Source: Ktedonobacterales bacterium | GTDB taxonomy: Bacteria > Chloroflexota > Ktedonobacteria > Ktedonobacterales > JADMIN01 | Reading direction: 5' to 3' | DNA length: 10,138 nucleotides | Assembly: GCA_025935235.1 (NCBI GenBank) | Contig: JAICVT010000134.1 | Coordinates: 1 to 10,138 of the forward strand | Part shown: positions 1 through 5,759 of the stretch, piece after piece | Position numbering within the stretch: position 1 is the first letter of the stretch | Layout: each line of letters begins with the position of its first letter | Position numbers and translations under genes: made by a program | Notes under the pieces: model-generated | Told to the model about the DNA's origin: nothing | The model's input: the letters and a program-made list of their open reading frames with translations, nothing else | Database searches by the model: none

Positions 1-1
1 C

Positions 2-157
2 TTGCAGGCGTCGGCTGGGATGCTCTTCATCTGGACGAATCCCAATGCGCAGCCGCCGATTGGCAACCTGGAGGCGCTGGCGCCATCGGACTTCTCCATC
101 AAGTGGAAGGCGCCGATCGACAATCGCAATGCGGCCTGGTTCCAGGCGGGGTCGTGA
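2..157 (+). CDS. 3' end of an unrecognised gene (partial)
   Basis: An open frame enters from the left edge and stops at TGA 155-157, giving 51 residues. The peptide is amino-acid-like rather than a low-complexity shadow: it contains MLFIWTNPNAQPPIGNLEAL and ends in NAAWFQAGS. Third positions are G/C rich, as in the other genes of the window. I do not recognise a family; no membrane segment or catalytic motif is visible in what remains. The gene is convergent with the iron permease gene on the opposite strand, and about 195 bases separate their stop codons. The frame choice rests on composition and on the lack of a better alternative; frame 1 is also open here but gives a less protein-like peptide. 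Confidence 0.55.
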   Translation: MQASAGMLFIWTNPNAQPPIGNLEALAPSDFSIKWKAPIDNRNAAWFQAGS

Positions 158-254
158 TCGCGCGTTGAGAGCGAAAGGGTAGCGCGCAGGCAAAGCGGGT
201 TCTACAAGGTCCACCAATGCAACCTCTCGTTCGCGGCTGCGCTCCGTTCTGTCG

Positions 255-285
255 CCCCCACTGGCAGACGGTCAGGGTGAGGGGG
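255..285 (-). repeat. Degenerate copy of the intergenic palindromic repeat (subtype A)
   Basis: CAGGGTGAGGG at 273-283 is identical to the outer end of the clear copy at 7691-7722. The preceding bases (CCCCCACTGGCAGACGG) look like a decayed form of its stem-loop. Read on the - strand it starts CCCTCACCC, like the copy at 3751. It lies between the two convergent stop codons. Confidence 0.4.
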
Positions 286-298
286 AATCGCGGCCGAC

Positions 299-331
299 GA
301 AAAAGCCCCGACCGCTCGTGGCGGTCGGGGC
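299..331 (-). terminator. Rho-independent terminator of the iron permease gene
   Basis: GCCCCGACCGC (305-315) and GCGGTCGGGGC (321-331) form a perfect 11-bp GC-rich stem with a 5-base loop. On the - strand the stem is followed at once by five T residues (complement of 300-304). It lies 22 bases past the permease stop codon, so it should end that transcript. The + strand side has no T-run after the stem, so it is probably one-directional. Confidence 0.93.
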
Positions 332-352
332 CAGTGATGCGCGACAGAGCTG

Positions 353-1201
353 CTAGCTGCGCGAGGCGGGCACGACTGTCTGCGTGGCGGCGGTGGGTTT
401 GCCGCCGGGTTTGCGGGTGAGGTAGAGGAAGTAGCCGCCGACCACCGCCAGGAAGAGCAGATAGAGCGAGAACTGCAAGACGGTTGGCGACTGCGCATAG
501 CCAATGAAAGAGTGCAGCATATCGCCCACCATGCTGTCCTCGGAGAGTAGATGCGCCGTACTCCAGAGATGCGCATTGCCGAAGCTGACCCAGCCCAGCT
601 CTTGCAGGTTCTGGATCGTATCGGCGACCAGCCCCGCCGCGAAGATCAGCAGCAGTGCGCCCATGTAGCGGAAGAAGAGGCGGAAGTCGAGCCGGTAGCC
701 CATGCGATAGATCGCCCAGCACAGCCCGACCGCAGCCAGCACGCCCAGCGCCGCCCCGGTCAACCAGAGGATGCCGCTGGTCTGGAAGGCGAAGGCCAGC
801 GCGAAGACCGCTGACTCCAGCCCTTCGCGGCCCACGGTGATAAAGGCCAGCAGTCCCAGCGCGAAGCCAGAGCCAGCCTGCGATGCCCGCTCGGTGATCT
901 CCTTCTTGAGCGTGCGGCTGTGGCGTTGCATCCAGAAGGTCATCGTCGTCAGCAGCACGACCGCGATGGCATAGGTACCCGTCTCGAAGATCGTCTGGAA
1001 GGTCGTGTCGTCGTATTCGCGCACGGTCGAATAGATGATAACGCCGCCGACTACTGAGCCGATGACCGCCAGCGAGACCCCGATCCAGACGGCGCGAACC
1101 TCGCGGGTCTTGCCCATCTGGTGGAGCGCTGCCAGCAGGATGCTGACGACCAGACTCGCCTCCAGCCCTTCGCGCAGCAGGAGGATGAATGCAGGTAGCA
1201 T
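353..1201 (-). CDS. efeU: FTR1/EfeU-family high-affinity iron permease
   Basis: An integral membrane iron transporter of the FTR1 family (282 aa; E. coli EfeU is of similar size). Both signature REGLE motifs are present: REGLEAS at residues 10-16 in the first helix and VGREGLESAVF at about 123-133. In this family their acidic residues are held to bind and move iron. About seven hydrophobic segments can be seen (roughly 1-28, 38-58, 75-92, 112-140, 143-165, 176-194, 241-262), followed by a short polar tail. The ATG at 1199-1201 is preceded by AGAGAG at a 7-base spacing. In well-studied systems EfeU works with the periplasmic proteins EfeO and EfeB; neither is encoded in this window, so this may be a stand-alone permease or may use partners elsewhere. 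It has its own promoter and terminator and looks monocistronic. The family is certain; the symbol efeU is by analogy, and ferrous iron as substrate is inferred. Confidence 0.93.
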   Translation of the reverse strand: MLPAFILLLREGLEASLVVSILLAALHQMGKTREVRAVWIGVSLAVIGSVVGGVIIYSTVREYDDTTFQTIFETGTYAIAVVLLTTMTFWMQRHSRTLKKEITERASQAGSGFALGLLAFITVGREGLESAVFALAFAFQTSGILWLTGAALGVLAAVGLCWAIYRMGYRLDFRLFFRYMGALLLIFAAGLVADTIQNLQELGWVSFGNAHLWSTAHLLSEDSMVGDMLHSFIGYAQSPTVLQFSLYLLFLAVVGGYFLYLTRKPGGKPTAATQTVVPASRS

Positions 1202-1339
1202 GCGGGAACTCTCTATCTAGCGGTCGTGCGGCGGCCCACGCTGGTTGCCGATCTCATCCGTGTCACCCGTGCGGCACTGATCGGGCAGCGCTGTGCGCTC
1301 ACGCCATCCATCTGCCGTATATCTGACCTCTCCACTCGG

Positions 1340-1369
1340 ATATTAGCATTGCCTAATGTCATCCGTCAA
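1340..1369 (-). promoter_or_regulatory. Sigma-70-type promoter of the iron permease gene
   Basis: On the - strand TTGACG (1369-1364) is followed after 18 bases by TAATAT (1345-1340), close to the TTGACA/TATAAT consensus. It is one of the few A/T-rich patches in this region. Predicted transcription would begin near 1333 and leave a leader of about 130 bases before the ATG at 1201. Confidence 0.7.
1342..1357. promoter_or_regulatory. Palindrome over the permease -10 region; possible metal-regulator operator
   Basis: ATTAG (1342-1346) and CTAAT (1353-1357) are perfect inverted arms around six bases. The element overlaps the spacer and the first bases of the -10 box, where a bound repressor would block polymerase. 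The TTAG...CTAA arms recall DtxR/IdeR-type iron operators, but the spacing does not match the classic 19-bp consensus, so the regulator is a guess. Confidence 0.4.
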
Positions 1370-1441
1370 CCTGATTGCCTGAGCGTCGGCTGACGGTCGC
1401 GCATCGGGTGAGCGCCCTACAGAGCACGCCGCGCCCTGAGG

Positions 1442-1484
1442 CTCCACTCTCCCGCACAGCGGGGGAGGCGCTGGGGGCGGGGGC
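1442..1484. repeat. Intergenic palindromic repeat, subtype B, copy 1
   Basis: A 43-base element matching the one at 5613-5655 at 39 of 43 positions by my alignment. Its core is CCGC-ACA-GCGG (1452-1462), flanked by CTC/GAG pairs, followed by a G-rich arm (TGGGGGCGGGGGC). The gap 1202-1698 holds this repeat, the permease promoter at 1340-1369, and the panB leader elements; I see no gene in it. Confidence 0.75.
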
Positions 1485-1627
1485 GTTCACTTCCCTGTTT
1501 GTAGCGTCATGCCACGGCCATGCCATACAATAGAGCATCGCTTGTTCCATCGCCTGGTTGTGGAGTTTCTGGCGCTGTGGGTCCTGGCGCGCAGGGCGCG
1601 CGGGCGCGGCGCCGCCACTCGTACATT

Positions 1628-1645
1628 GACCACTGAGACCACTGA
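1628..1645 (+). repeat. Tandem 9-bp repeat upstream of panB
   Basis: GACCACTGA occurs twice head to tail (1628-1636 and 1637-1645), about 55 bases before the panB start. Its short length allows chance, but its position suggests a possible protein-binding site. Confidence 0.4.
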
Positions 1646-1656
1646 CATGCCCTGAT

Positions 1657-1679
1657 GCCGCGCCGCTCTCAGGCGCGGC
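1657..1679 (+). promoter_or_regulatory. Leader hairpin before the panB ribosome binding site
   Basis: GCCGCGCC (1657-1664) and GGCGCGGC (1672-1679) form a perfect 8-bp stem with a 7-base loop. It ends 6 bases before the GGAG at 1686-1689. No T-run follows, so it is not a terminator. It could shape access to the ribosome binding site or be incidental in GC-rich DNA. Confidence 0.4.
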
Positions 1680-1698
1680 GCGGAAGGAGAGTCCCACG

Positions 1699-2577
1699 AT
1701 GGCGCGCGTCACACCCGATCAGATTCGCCAGATGAAGGTACGCGGGGAGCGCATCCCCATGCTGACGGCCTATGACTATCCAACGGCATCCATTCTCGAC
1801 AGCGCGGGTGTGCCGCTGCTGCTGGTTGGCGATACGCTGGGCATGGTCATCCAGGGCAACGACAGCACACTGCCCGTAACGGTGGACGACATCATCTATC
1901 ACACGCGCGCGGTGCTGCGTGGCGCCAAGCATGCGCTGGTGATCGCCGACATGCCCTTCGGCTCGTTTCAGGTCAGCCATGAAGAGACATTGCGCAACGC
2001 GGCGCGGCTGATGAAAGAATCCGGCGCGCAAGCCGTCAAATTAGAGGGCGGTGTGCGCGTTGCGGCCAGCGTCCGCGCGATGGTGGACGCGGGCATTCCG
2101 GTGATGGGGCATGTCGGACTGACGCCGCAGTCGGTCAACGTCTTCGGCGGATTCAAGGTGCAGGGCAAGACGGAAGCCTCGGCGCGGGCGCTGCTGGCCG
2201 ATGTGGCGGCGCTCGAGCAGGCGGGGGTCTTTGCCATCGTGCTGGAGCTGGTGCCCGCCGAACTGTCGCGCCTGATTACCGAGCGCACGAGCGTCCCAAC
2301 CATCGGCATCGGCGCGGGGCCATACTGCGATGGCGAGGTGCAGGTGATTCACGATGTGATGGGCCTGTTCCCCGACTTCACGCCGCGCCACACCAAGCGC
2401 TACGCCGACCTGGGCGCGGCGATGCGCGCAGGCGTGGAGCAATACATCAGCGAGGTGCGCGACCGCAGTTTCCCGACCGAGGCGCAGAGCGCGCCGATTG
2501 ACGCGCGCATCGTCGAGCGGCTGCGGCGAGAATCAGCCGACCAGCCAGCCGATGGCTCGGAGGGCGGCGAAGGCTGA
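1699..2577 (+). CDS. panB: 3-methyl-2-oxobutanoate hydroxymethyltransferase
   Basis: PanB transfers a hydroxymethyl group from 5,10-methylenetetrahydrofolate to alpha-ketoisovalerate, giving ketopantoate, the first committed step to pantothenate and coenzyme A. It is a cytosolic TIM-barrel enzyme. The protein carries the family's motifs in order: MLTAYDYPTA (21-30), VGDTLGMV (43-50), ADMPFGSF (83-90), VKLEGG (113-118), GHVGLTPQS (137-145), LELVPAE (182-188) and IGIGAGPYCDGEVQVIHD (202-219). The expected Mg-binding and catalytic residues are seen as Asp45, Asp84, Glu116 and Glu183, with Lys114 nearby. At 292 aa it is about 28 residues longer than E. coli PanB (264 aa); the extra length is mostly a polar C-terminal tail after residue 265. 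The ATG at 1699 has GGAAGGAG upstream with 9 bases from GGAG. panC and panD are not in the window, so the pathway genes are scattered. Confidence 0.97.
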   Translation: MARVTPDQIRQMKVRGERIPMLTAYDYPTASILDSAGVPLLLVGDTLGMVIQGNDSTLPVTVDDIIYHTRAVLRGAKHALVIADMPFGSFQVSHEETLRNAARLMKESGAQAVKLEGGVRVAASVRAMVDAGIPVMGHVGLTPQSVNVFGGFKVQGKTEASARALLADVAALEQAGVFAIVLELVPAELSRLITERTSVPTIGIGAGPYCDGEVQVIHDVMGLFPDFTPRHTKRYADLGAAMRAGVEQYISEVRDRSFPTEAQSAPIDARIVERLRRESADQPADGSEGGEG

Positions 2578-2698
2578 GCGGCTGGCTAGCCCGTCGGGGC
2601 GTCGGTGTCAACGAAACGTCCGGTCTGACGTTACATGTGTAGAGCAGGCGCCGGGCGCCGCGATGACGCGCGCTCGGCGGCGCCAGGGACGCGGTGAG

Positions 2699-2721
2699 AG
2701 TCCGGGACGACGAAAGGGACT
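2699..2721 (+). promoter_or_regulatory. Small hairpin over the kinase ribosome binding site
   Basis: AGTCC (2699-2703) can pair with GGACT (2717-2721), enclosing AAAGGGA (2713-2719), the likely Shine-Dalgarno site for the GTG start at 2725. The stem is only 5 bp. The rest of the 147-base gap after panB (2578-2724) holds three GGCGCC hexamers (2647-2684) and only weak -35/-10 look-alikes (TCAACG 2608, TTACAT 2631), so I do not call a promoter there. Confidence 0.3.
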
Positions 2722-2724
2722 GGT

Positions 2725-3747
2725 GTGACTTCGCTGGTAGGTCAATGGCTGGGCGAGTACCAGATGGAGGCCGAGCTGGGCCGTGGCACGATGGGCGTCG
2801 TGTATCGCGCGCGGCAGGGCCAGACCGGGAAGCCGTTCGCCGTTAAAGTCCTGATTGATGCGCTGTGCGCCGATGTCACCTTCGTCACCCGCTTCATGCG
2901 TGAAGCGGCGATTGTCGCGCGGCTGAATCACCCTAACATCGTGCGCGTCTACACCTCCGGGCGACAGGATCAGCACATCTACTTCGTGATGGAGTATTTC
3001 CAGGGTGTGACCGCTGGCCAGATGTTGCGCGACCGCAAGCGGCTGCCCTGGGGCGAGGTGATCGAGATCGCGGCGCAGGCCGCCGATGCGCTGTCCTACG
3101 CGCATATCGAGGGGCGGCTGGTGCATCGCGACGTGAAGCCAGAGAACATGCTGGTGGACCGCTGGCGGCGCGTGAAGCTGCTGGACTTCGGGCTGGCGCG
3201 CATCGAGGGGATGGACGCCATCACACGCGCGGGTACGGTCGTCGGCAGCCTGTATTATGTCTCGCCAGAGCAACTGCTGGGGCGCAAGCTGGATGGTCGC
3301 TCGGATGTCTACGCGCTGGGCGTCAGCATGTATGAGATGCTGACCGGGCAGCGTCCCTATCGCGGCCAGACACTGACGGAGATGAGCGACGCGATCCTCT
3401 ATGGCGTGGCGACCCCCGTGCGCCAGCTCGAACCGAGCGTCCCCGCCGACCTGGAACGCATCGTGACCAGGGCGATGGCGCGCGACCTGAGCCAGCGCTA
3501 CGCCTCGGCCAGCGAGCTGCACATGGACCTGCGCGCGCTCCAGGCGACCATCGCGTCGCAGCCCGCCGCCGAGGCCGCTGAGGCGAGGCGCGCGGAGGCT
3601 GGCGCGCCAGAGCCGCATGAGCAGCGCGAGGCAGCGCCTGCGCCGCCAGGCCAGCGCCGCACGCTGCGCTCCAGCTTCCGCCCCGCCAGCCTGGAGCCGG
3701 CTCCCCACAGTGAGCATCGCGCGCCGCGCTCGCTGGACCCGCGCTAG
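2725..3747 (+). CDS. PknB-type serine/threonine protein kinase, soluble
   Basis: A 340-aa eukaryotic-type (Hanks) kinase that should phosphorylate Ser/Thr on target proteins using ATP. All core motifs are intact: glycine loop LGRGTMGVVY (18-27), ATP-binding Lys41 in FAVKVL, helix-C Glu60, catalytic HRDVKPEN (134-141) with Asp136 and Asn141, DFG at 154-156, activation-loop end YYVSPEQ (177-183), and RSDVYALGVSMYEMLTG (192-208). The kinase domain fills about residues 11-275. The remaining 65 residues are Ala/Pro/Glu/Arg-rich and look disordered. There is no transmembrane helix and no PASTA or other sensor domain, unlike PknB itself, so it should act in the cytosol. The start is GTG 2725 with AAAGGGA 5 bases upstream; the next in-frame ATG (2761) falls inside the kinase domain. 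The stop lies 3 bases before a palindromic repeat. No phosphatase gene is adjacent, and the substrates are unknown. Confidence 0.93.
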   Translation: MTSLVGQWLGEYQMEAELGRGTMGVVYRARQGQTGKPFAVKVLIDALCADVTFVTRFMREAAIVARLNHPNIVRVYTSGRQDQHIYFVMEYFQGVTAGQMLRDRKRLPWGEVIEIAAQAADALSYAHIEGRLVHRDVKPENMLVDRWRRVKLLDFGLARIEGMDAITRAGTVVGSLYYVSPEQLLGRKLDGRSDVYALGVSMYEMLTGQRPYRGQTLTEMSDAILYGVATPVRQLEPSVPADLERIVTRAMARDLSQRYASASELHMDLRALQATIASQPAAEAAEARRAEAGAPEPHEQREAAPAPPGQRRTLRSSFRPASLEPAPHSEHRAPRSLDPR

Positions 3748-3750
3748 GCG

Positions 3751-3789
3751 CCCCTCACCCCAACCCTCTCCCCCTGGGAGAGGGAGCGG
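3751..3789 (+). repeat. Intergenic palindromic repeat, subtype A, copy 1
   Basis: Reads CCCCTCACCCCAA then a hairpin with perfect 9-bp arms CCCTCTCCC (3764-3772) and GGGAGAGGG (3776-3784). It begins 3 bases after the kinase stop codon. It could slow or end transcription or protect the transcript, but there is no T-run. Confidence 0.85.
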
Positions 3790-3882
3790 AGCGTTAGCAG
3801 CGGGCCAACTGGCTCGGCCCTCAGTCGGAGTTACGCCTGCCATGCCTTCGCCGTCGGCTCACAGCGTTCGCCTACCACATTT

Positions 3883-3917
3883 CCCCTCTCCTTCTGGGAG
3901 AGGGGCAGGGGTGAGGG
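3883..3917 (-). repeat. Intergenic palindromic repeat, subtype A, copy 2 (inverted)
   Basis: Hairpin arms CCCCTCTCC (3883-3891) and GGAGAGGGG (3897-3905), followed by CAGGGGTGAGGG, which mirrors the CCCTCACCCC end of copy 1. Copies 1 and 2 face each other across about 93 bases. The gap 3748-4078 holds this pair, then a promoter-like stretch; I see no gene in it. Confidence 0.85.
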
Positions 3918-4014
3918 CGCGCACAGAAAGCCTTGCCTGCTGGCGTTCGCGCGGCCCTGGTCGTATACTTCGAGTGAGCGCATGTGAGAATGGCGTCCGC
4001 GCGTGGGCGCCGCA

Positions 4015-4043
4015 TTGAACTGACCACTGCGCATCTATTCAAT
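4015..4043 (+). promoter_or_regulatory. Candidate promoter of the two-helix membrane protein gene
   Basis: TTGAAC (4015-4020), 17 bases, then TTCAAT (4038-4043), in the only A/T-rich stretch of this gap and 35 bases before the start codon. A second possible -10, TATACT, lies at 3964-3969 but has a poor -35. Moderate match only. Confidence 0.4.
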
Positions 4044-4078
4044 TTTATTCGCATGTATCTCATTCAGGAGCGATCAGC

Positions 4079-4816
4079 ATGGCCGACACGAAATCGAGCG
4101 CGAACAGTCCCGCCAGGGGCGCCTCGGGCGGATCAGGTGGATCAGCTGGATCAGGTGGCGGCTCGACCGGCGGCTCGCTGGGCCAGCGCCTCGCGGGATT
4201 CTTGCGCGGGCCATCGGGCGGCGGGCTGATGGGTCGCAAGACCTCCAGTACATCGCGCTTCATCGTCGGCTCAATCACCTTCATCCTCGTCGCCGAGCTG
4301 CTGACCTATCTGGTGAACTTCGCCGATGTCTCGCTGAATCTGCATCTCCAGCAGCCGATTCTCGCCTCGGCTGGCTCCAACTGGAGCTGGCTGAGCTGGT
4401 TCTTCCTCATCAATGTTGTCATCATCCTGGGGCTATGGATCGGGCTGAACAAGATGGGCTTCTTCCCGCGCGATATGTGGGCCTCGCGCAATGGCACGAC
4501 CAACTCCACCGCGCGCGGCGCCTCCAGCAATGGGAACGGCGCCAAGAACGGCTCACAGAACAACGTCAACCAGATTCCCGGCATCGGCGCGACACGCACC
4601 CGCGCTGAGCGGCGTTATGCGGCGGCGGCAGCCGAGGCGGCGGCGGAAGCGGCGGCGAAGTCCAAAAAGAAGGGCAATGGCGCGACCGCCGCGACCCCAA
4701 CCACCAGGACTAGCAAGCGCGCCGCCGTGATCGAGGATGTCGGCACGCAGCACGACGCAGCCTATGAACGCGCCAGGACAGCCCAACGCCAGCGCCAGCG
4801 CCGGGCGCGCCGCTAG
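4079..4816 (+). CDS. Two-helix membrane protein of unknown function
   Basis: A 245-aa protein I cannot assign to a family. Residues 15-34 are a Gly/Ser-rich linker (GGSGGSAGSGGGSTGGS). Two hydrophobic helices follow, at about 61-80 (FIVGSITFILVAELLTYLVN) and 105-124 (LSWFFLINVVIILGLWIGLN), joined by a roughly 25-residue loop with NWSW at 101-104. The C-terminal half is polar: an Asn/Gly-rich stretch (138-165), an Ala-rich probable helix at 180-194 (YAAAAAEAAAEAAAK), a Lys cluster, and a strongly basic end (QRQRQRRARR). By the positive-inside rule both ends are probably cytoplasmic, with the basic tail free to bind nucleic acid, ribosomes or lipids; this is inference. The ATG has AGGAG at 4066-4070 with 8-base spacing, an excellent match. 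The next gene starts about 100 bases downstream, so co-transcription is plausible. Confidence 0.8.
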   Translation: MADTKSSANSPARGASGGSGGSAGSGGGSTGGSLGQRLAGFLRGPSGGGLMGRKTSSTSRFIVGSITFILVAELLTYLVNFADVSLNLHLQQPILASAGSNWSWLSWFFLINVVIILGLWIGLNKMGFFPRDMWASRNGTTNSTARGASSNGNGAKNGSQNNVNQIPGIGATRTRAERRYAAAAAEAAAEAAAKSKKKGNGATAATPTTRTSKRAAVIEDVGTQHDAAYERARTAQRQRQRRARR

Positions 4817-4840
4817 CTCGCGCGCTTGGCGGCGCCGCCT

Positions 4841-4870
4841 GCGTCATGCGGCGCCATGCGGCGCCATGCG
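4841..4870 (+). repeat. Three tandem copies of a 10-bp unit
   Basis: GCGTCATGCG, GCGCCATGCG and GCGCCATGCG follow each other without gaps and are followed by GCGG. Each unit contains an ATG. The array lies between the membrane protein stop and the chosen start of the PRC-barrel gene. Confidence 0.75.
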
Positions 4871-4916
4871 GCGGATCGGGCGGACAAGGGGCGGGCAAGG
4901 AGAGGATTCGGCGGAC

Positions 4917-5591
4917 ATGATCGAGCAGTTGCGCATCGGCGCGCGCGTCTTTAGCAGCGATGGCAAGCAGATTGGCGCGCTCAGCCGCGTCGTGGTCAGC
5001 CGCGCGGAGCTGATGGTGACGGCGCTGGTGGTTGACCCCGGCCCACACCTGAGTGAACTGCTGGAGCCAGGCGGGCTGGATAAATCGCGTGATCGCACGG
5101 TTCCGGTGGCGCTGGCGCGCGAGGTGACGGACGACGGCATCACGCTGAACTGCGATCCAGCCGCCTTCGCCCGGCTGCCGCTCTTCGAGCGCCGCGAGTA
5201 TGTGGACACGCCGGTCGAGGCGGGCCATTCACGCTTCCGGGTCGGCGAGCTGGTCAATTACCTGGCCTCGGCTTTTGGGCTGGGCGCCGCGCCCTACGTG
5301 CCCGACACCGAGGAGATCACGCTCGACCTCGCCCCTGGCTCCGATGCGCTGCCTGACGATGCGCCCATCTGGCGCAACACCCCGCGCGAGGAGATCGGCG
5401 TAGTCGAGCGCACACTGGCCGATGCCGCCACCCAGCGTGTCACTGGCCTGGTGATGCGCCGCCACTCGATTGACGACCGGCTGGTGGTTGTGCCAGCCAG
5501 CGTCATCACCTCGGTCGAAGATGGCGTGGCGCATGTCGAGCTGACCGATGAGCAGCTCGATCATCTCCCGCTCTACGAAGACGAAGACTAG
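4917..5591 (+). CDS. PRC-barrel-like protein with two related halves
   Basis: A 224-aa protein with the look of PRC-barrel proteins, small beta-barrels found in the photosynthetic reaction-centre H subunit and in RimM. The first half (about 4-92) has LRIGARVFSSDGKQIGALSR, the typical 'set property, then modify' opening, and ends ITLNCDPAAFARLPLFE. The second half (about 155-222) has EEIGVVERTLADAATQRVTGLV and ends VAHVELTDEQLDHLPLYED. The two ends align closely, implying duplication. There is no signal peptide or membrane helix, and the protein is acidic, ending in YEDED. I chose ATG 4917 because the barrel begins at once and AAGGAGAGG lies at 4897-4905, though the spacing is long at 11 bases. 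The frame stays open upstream to 4737, overlapping the previous gene; that extension is Arg/Ala-rich and includes the tandem repeat, so it is unlikely to be coding. The role is unknown; stress-related and scaffold functions have been suggested for the family. Confidence 0.75.
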   Translation: MIEQLRIGARVFSSDGKQIGALSRVVVSRAELMVTALVVDPGPHLSELLEPGGLDKSRDRTVPVALAREVTDDGITLNCDPAAFARLPLFERREYVDTPVEAGHSRFRVGELVNYLASAFGLGAAPYVPDTEEITLDLAPGSDALPDDAPIWRNTPREEIGVVERTLADAATQRVTGLVMRRHSIDDRLVVVPASVITSVEDGVAHVELTDEQLDHLPLYEDED

Positions 5592-5612
5592 CGCCGCGAC
5601 GACCCGTAGTAG

Positions 5613-5655
5613 CTCCCCTCTGCCGCACAGCGGGGGAGGGGTTGGGGGCGGGGGC
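5613..5655. repeat. Intergenic palindromic repeat, subtype B, copy 2
   Basis: Matches 1442-1484 at 39 of 43 bases. The hairpin is CCCCTC (5615-5620), CCGC (5623-5626), loop ACA, GCGG (5630-5633), GAGGGG (5636-5641), followed by TTGGGGGCGGGGGC. It starts 21 bases past the PRC-barrel stop codon. Confidence 0.8.
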
Positions 5656-5759
5656 CATCCCCCCGTCATCCCTGCGTCATCCTTCGCGGCCCTTGTTCGT
5701 TGTATTCCGCAGAACCAGTAGCCCCAGCGATTGACCACTCAGCGGGAGGCGTGGCGGAT

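Noticed and set aside
1359..1712. Open frame on the - strand in the efeU-panB gap.
   Set aside because: It runs through the palindromic repeat and the panB ribosome binding site, has no ribosome binding site of its own, and its product resembles no protein.
2685..2724. AGGGA...GGTGAGAG TCCGGGAC just before the kinase start resembles part of the cobalamin riboswitch core.
   Set aside because: The following CCCGC and ACTGT parts and the upstream conserved segments are missing, and the gene is a kinase with no B12 link. It is probably chance in G-rich sequence.
2608..3843. Long open frame on the - strand opposite the kinase gene.
   Set aside because: It is antisense to a kinase with all catalytic motifs intact, and its translation is low-complexity and Arg-rich. 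Part of it runs through the repeats.
4828..4839. Perfect 12-bp palindrome GGCGGCGCCGCC after the membrane protein stop, as a terminator.
   Set aside because: It has no loop and no following T-run, so it is unlikely to work as an intrinsic terminator.
4737..4916. Upstream extension of the PRC-barrel frame overlapping the previous gene.
   Set aside because: The extension is Arg/Ala-rich, overlaps a gene with better support by 80 bases, includes the tandem repeat, and lacks a good ribosome binding site.
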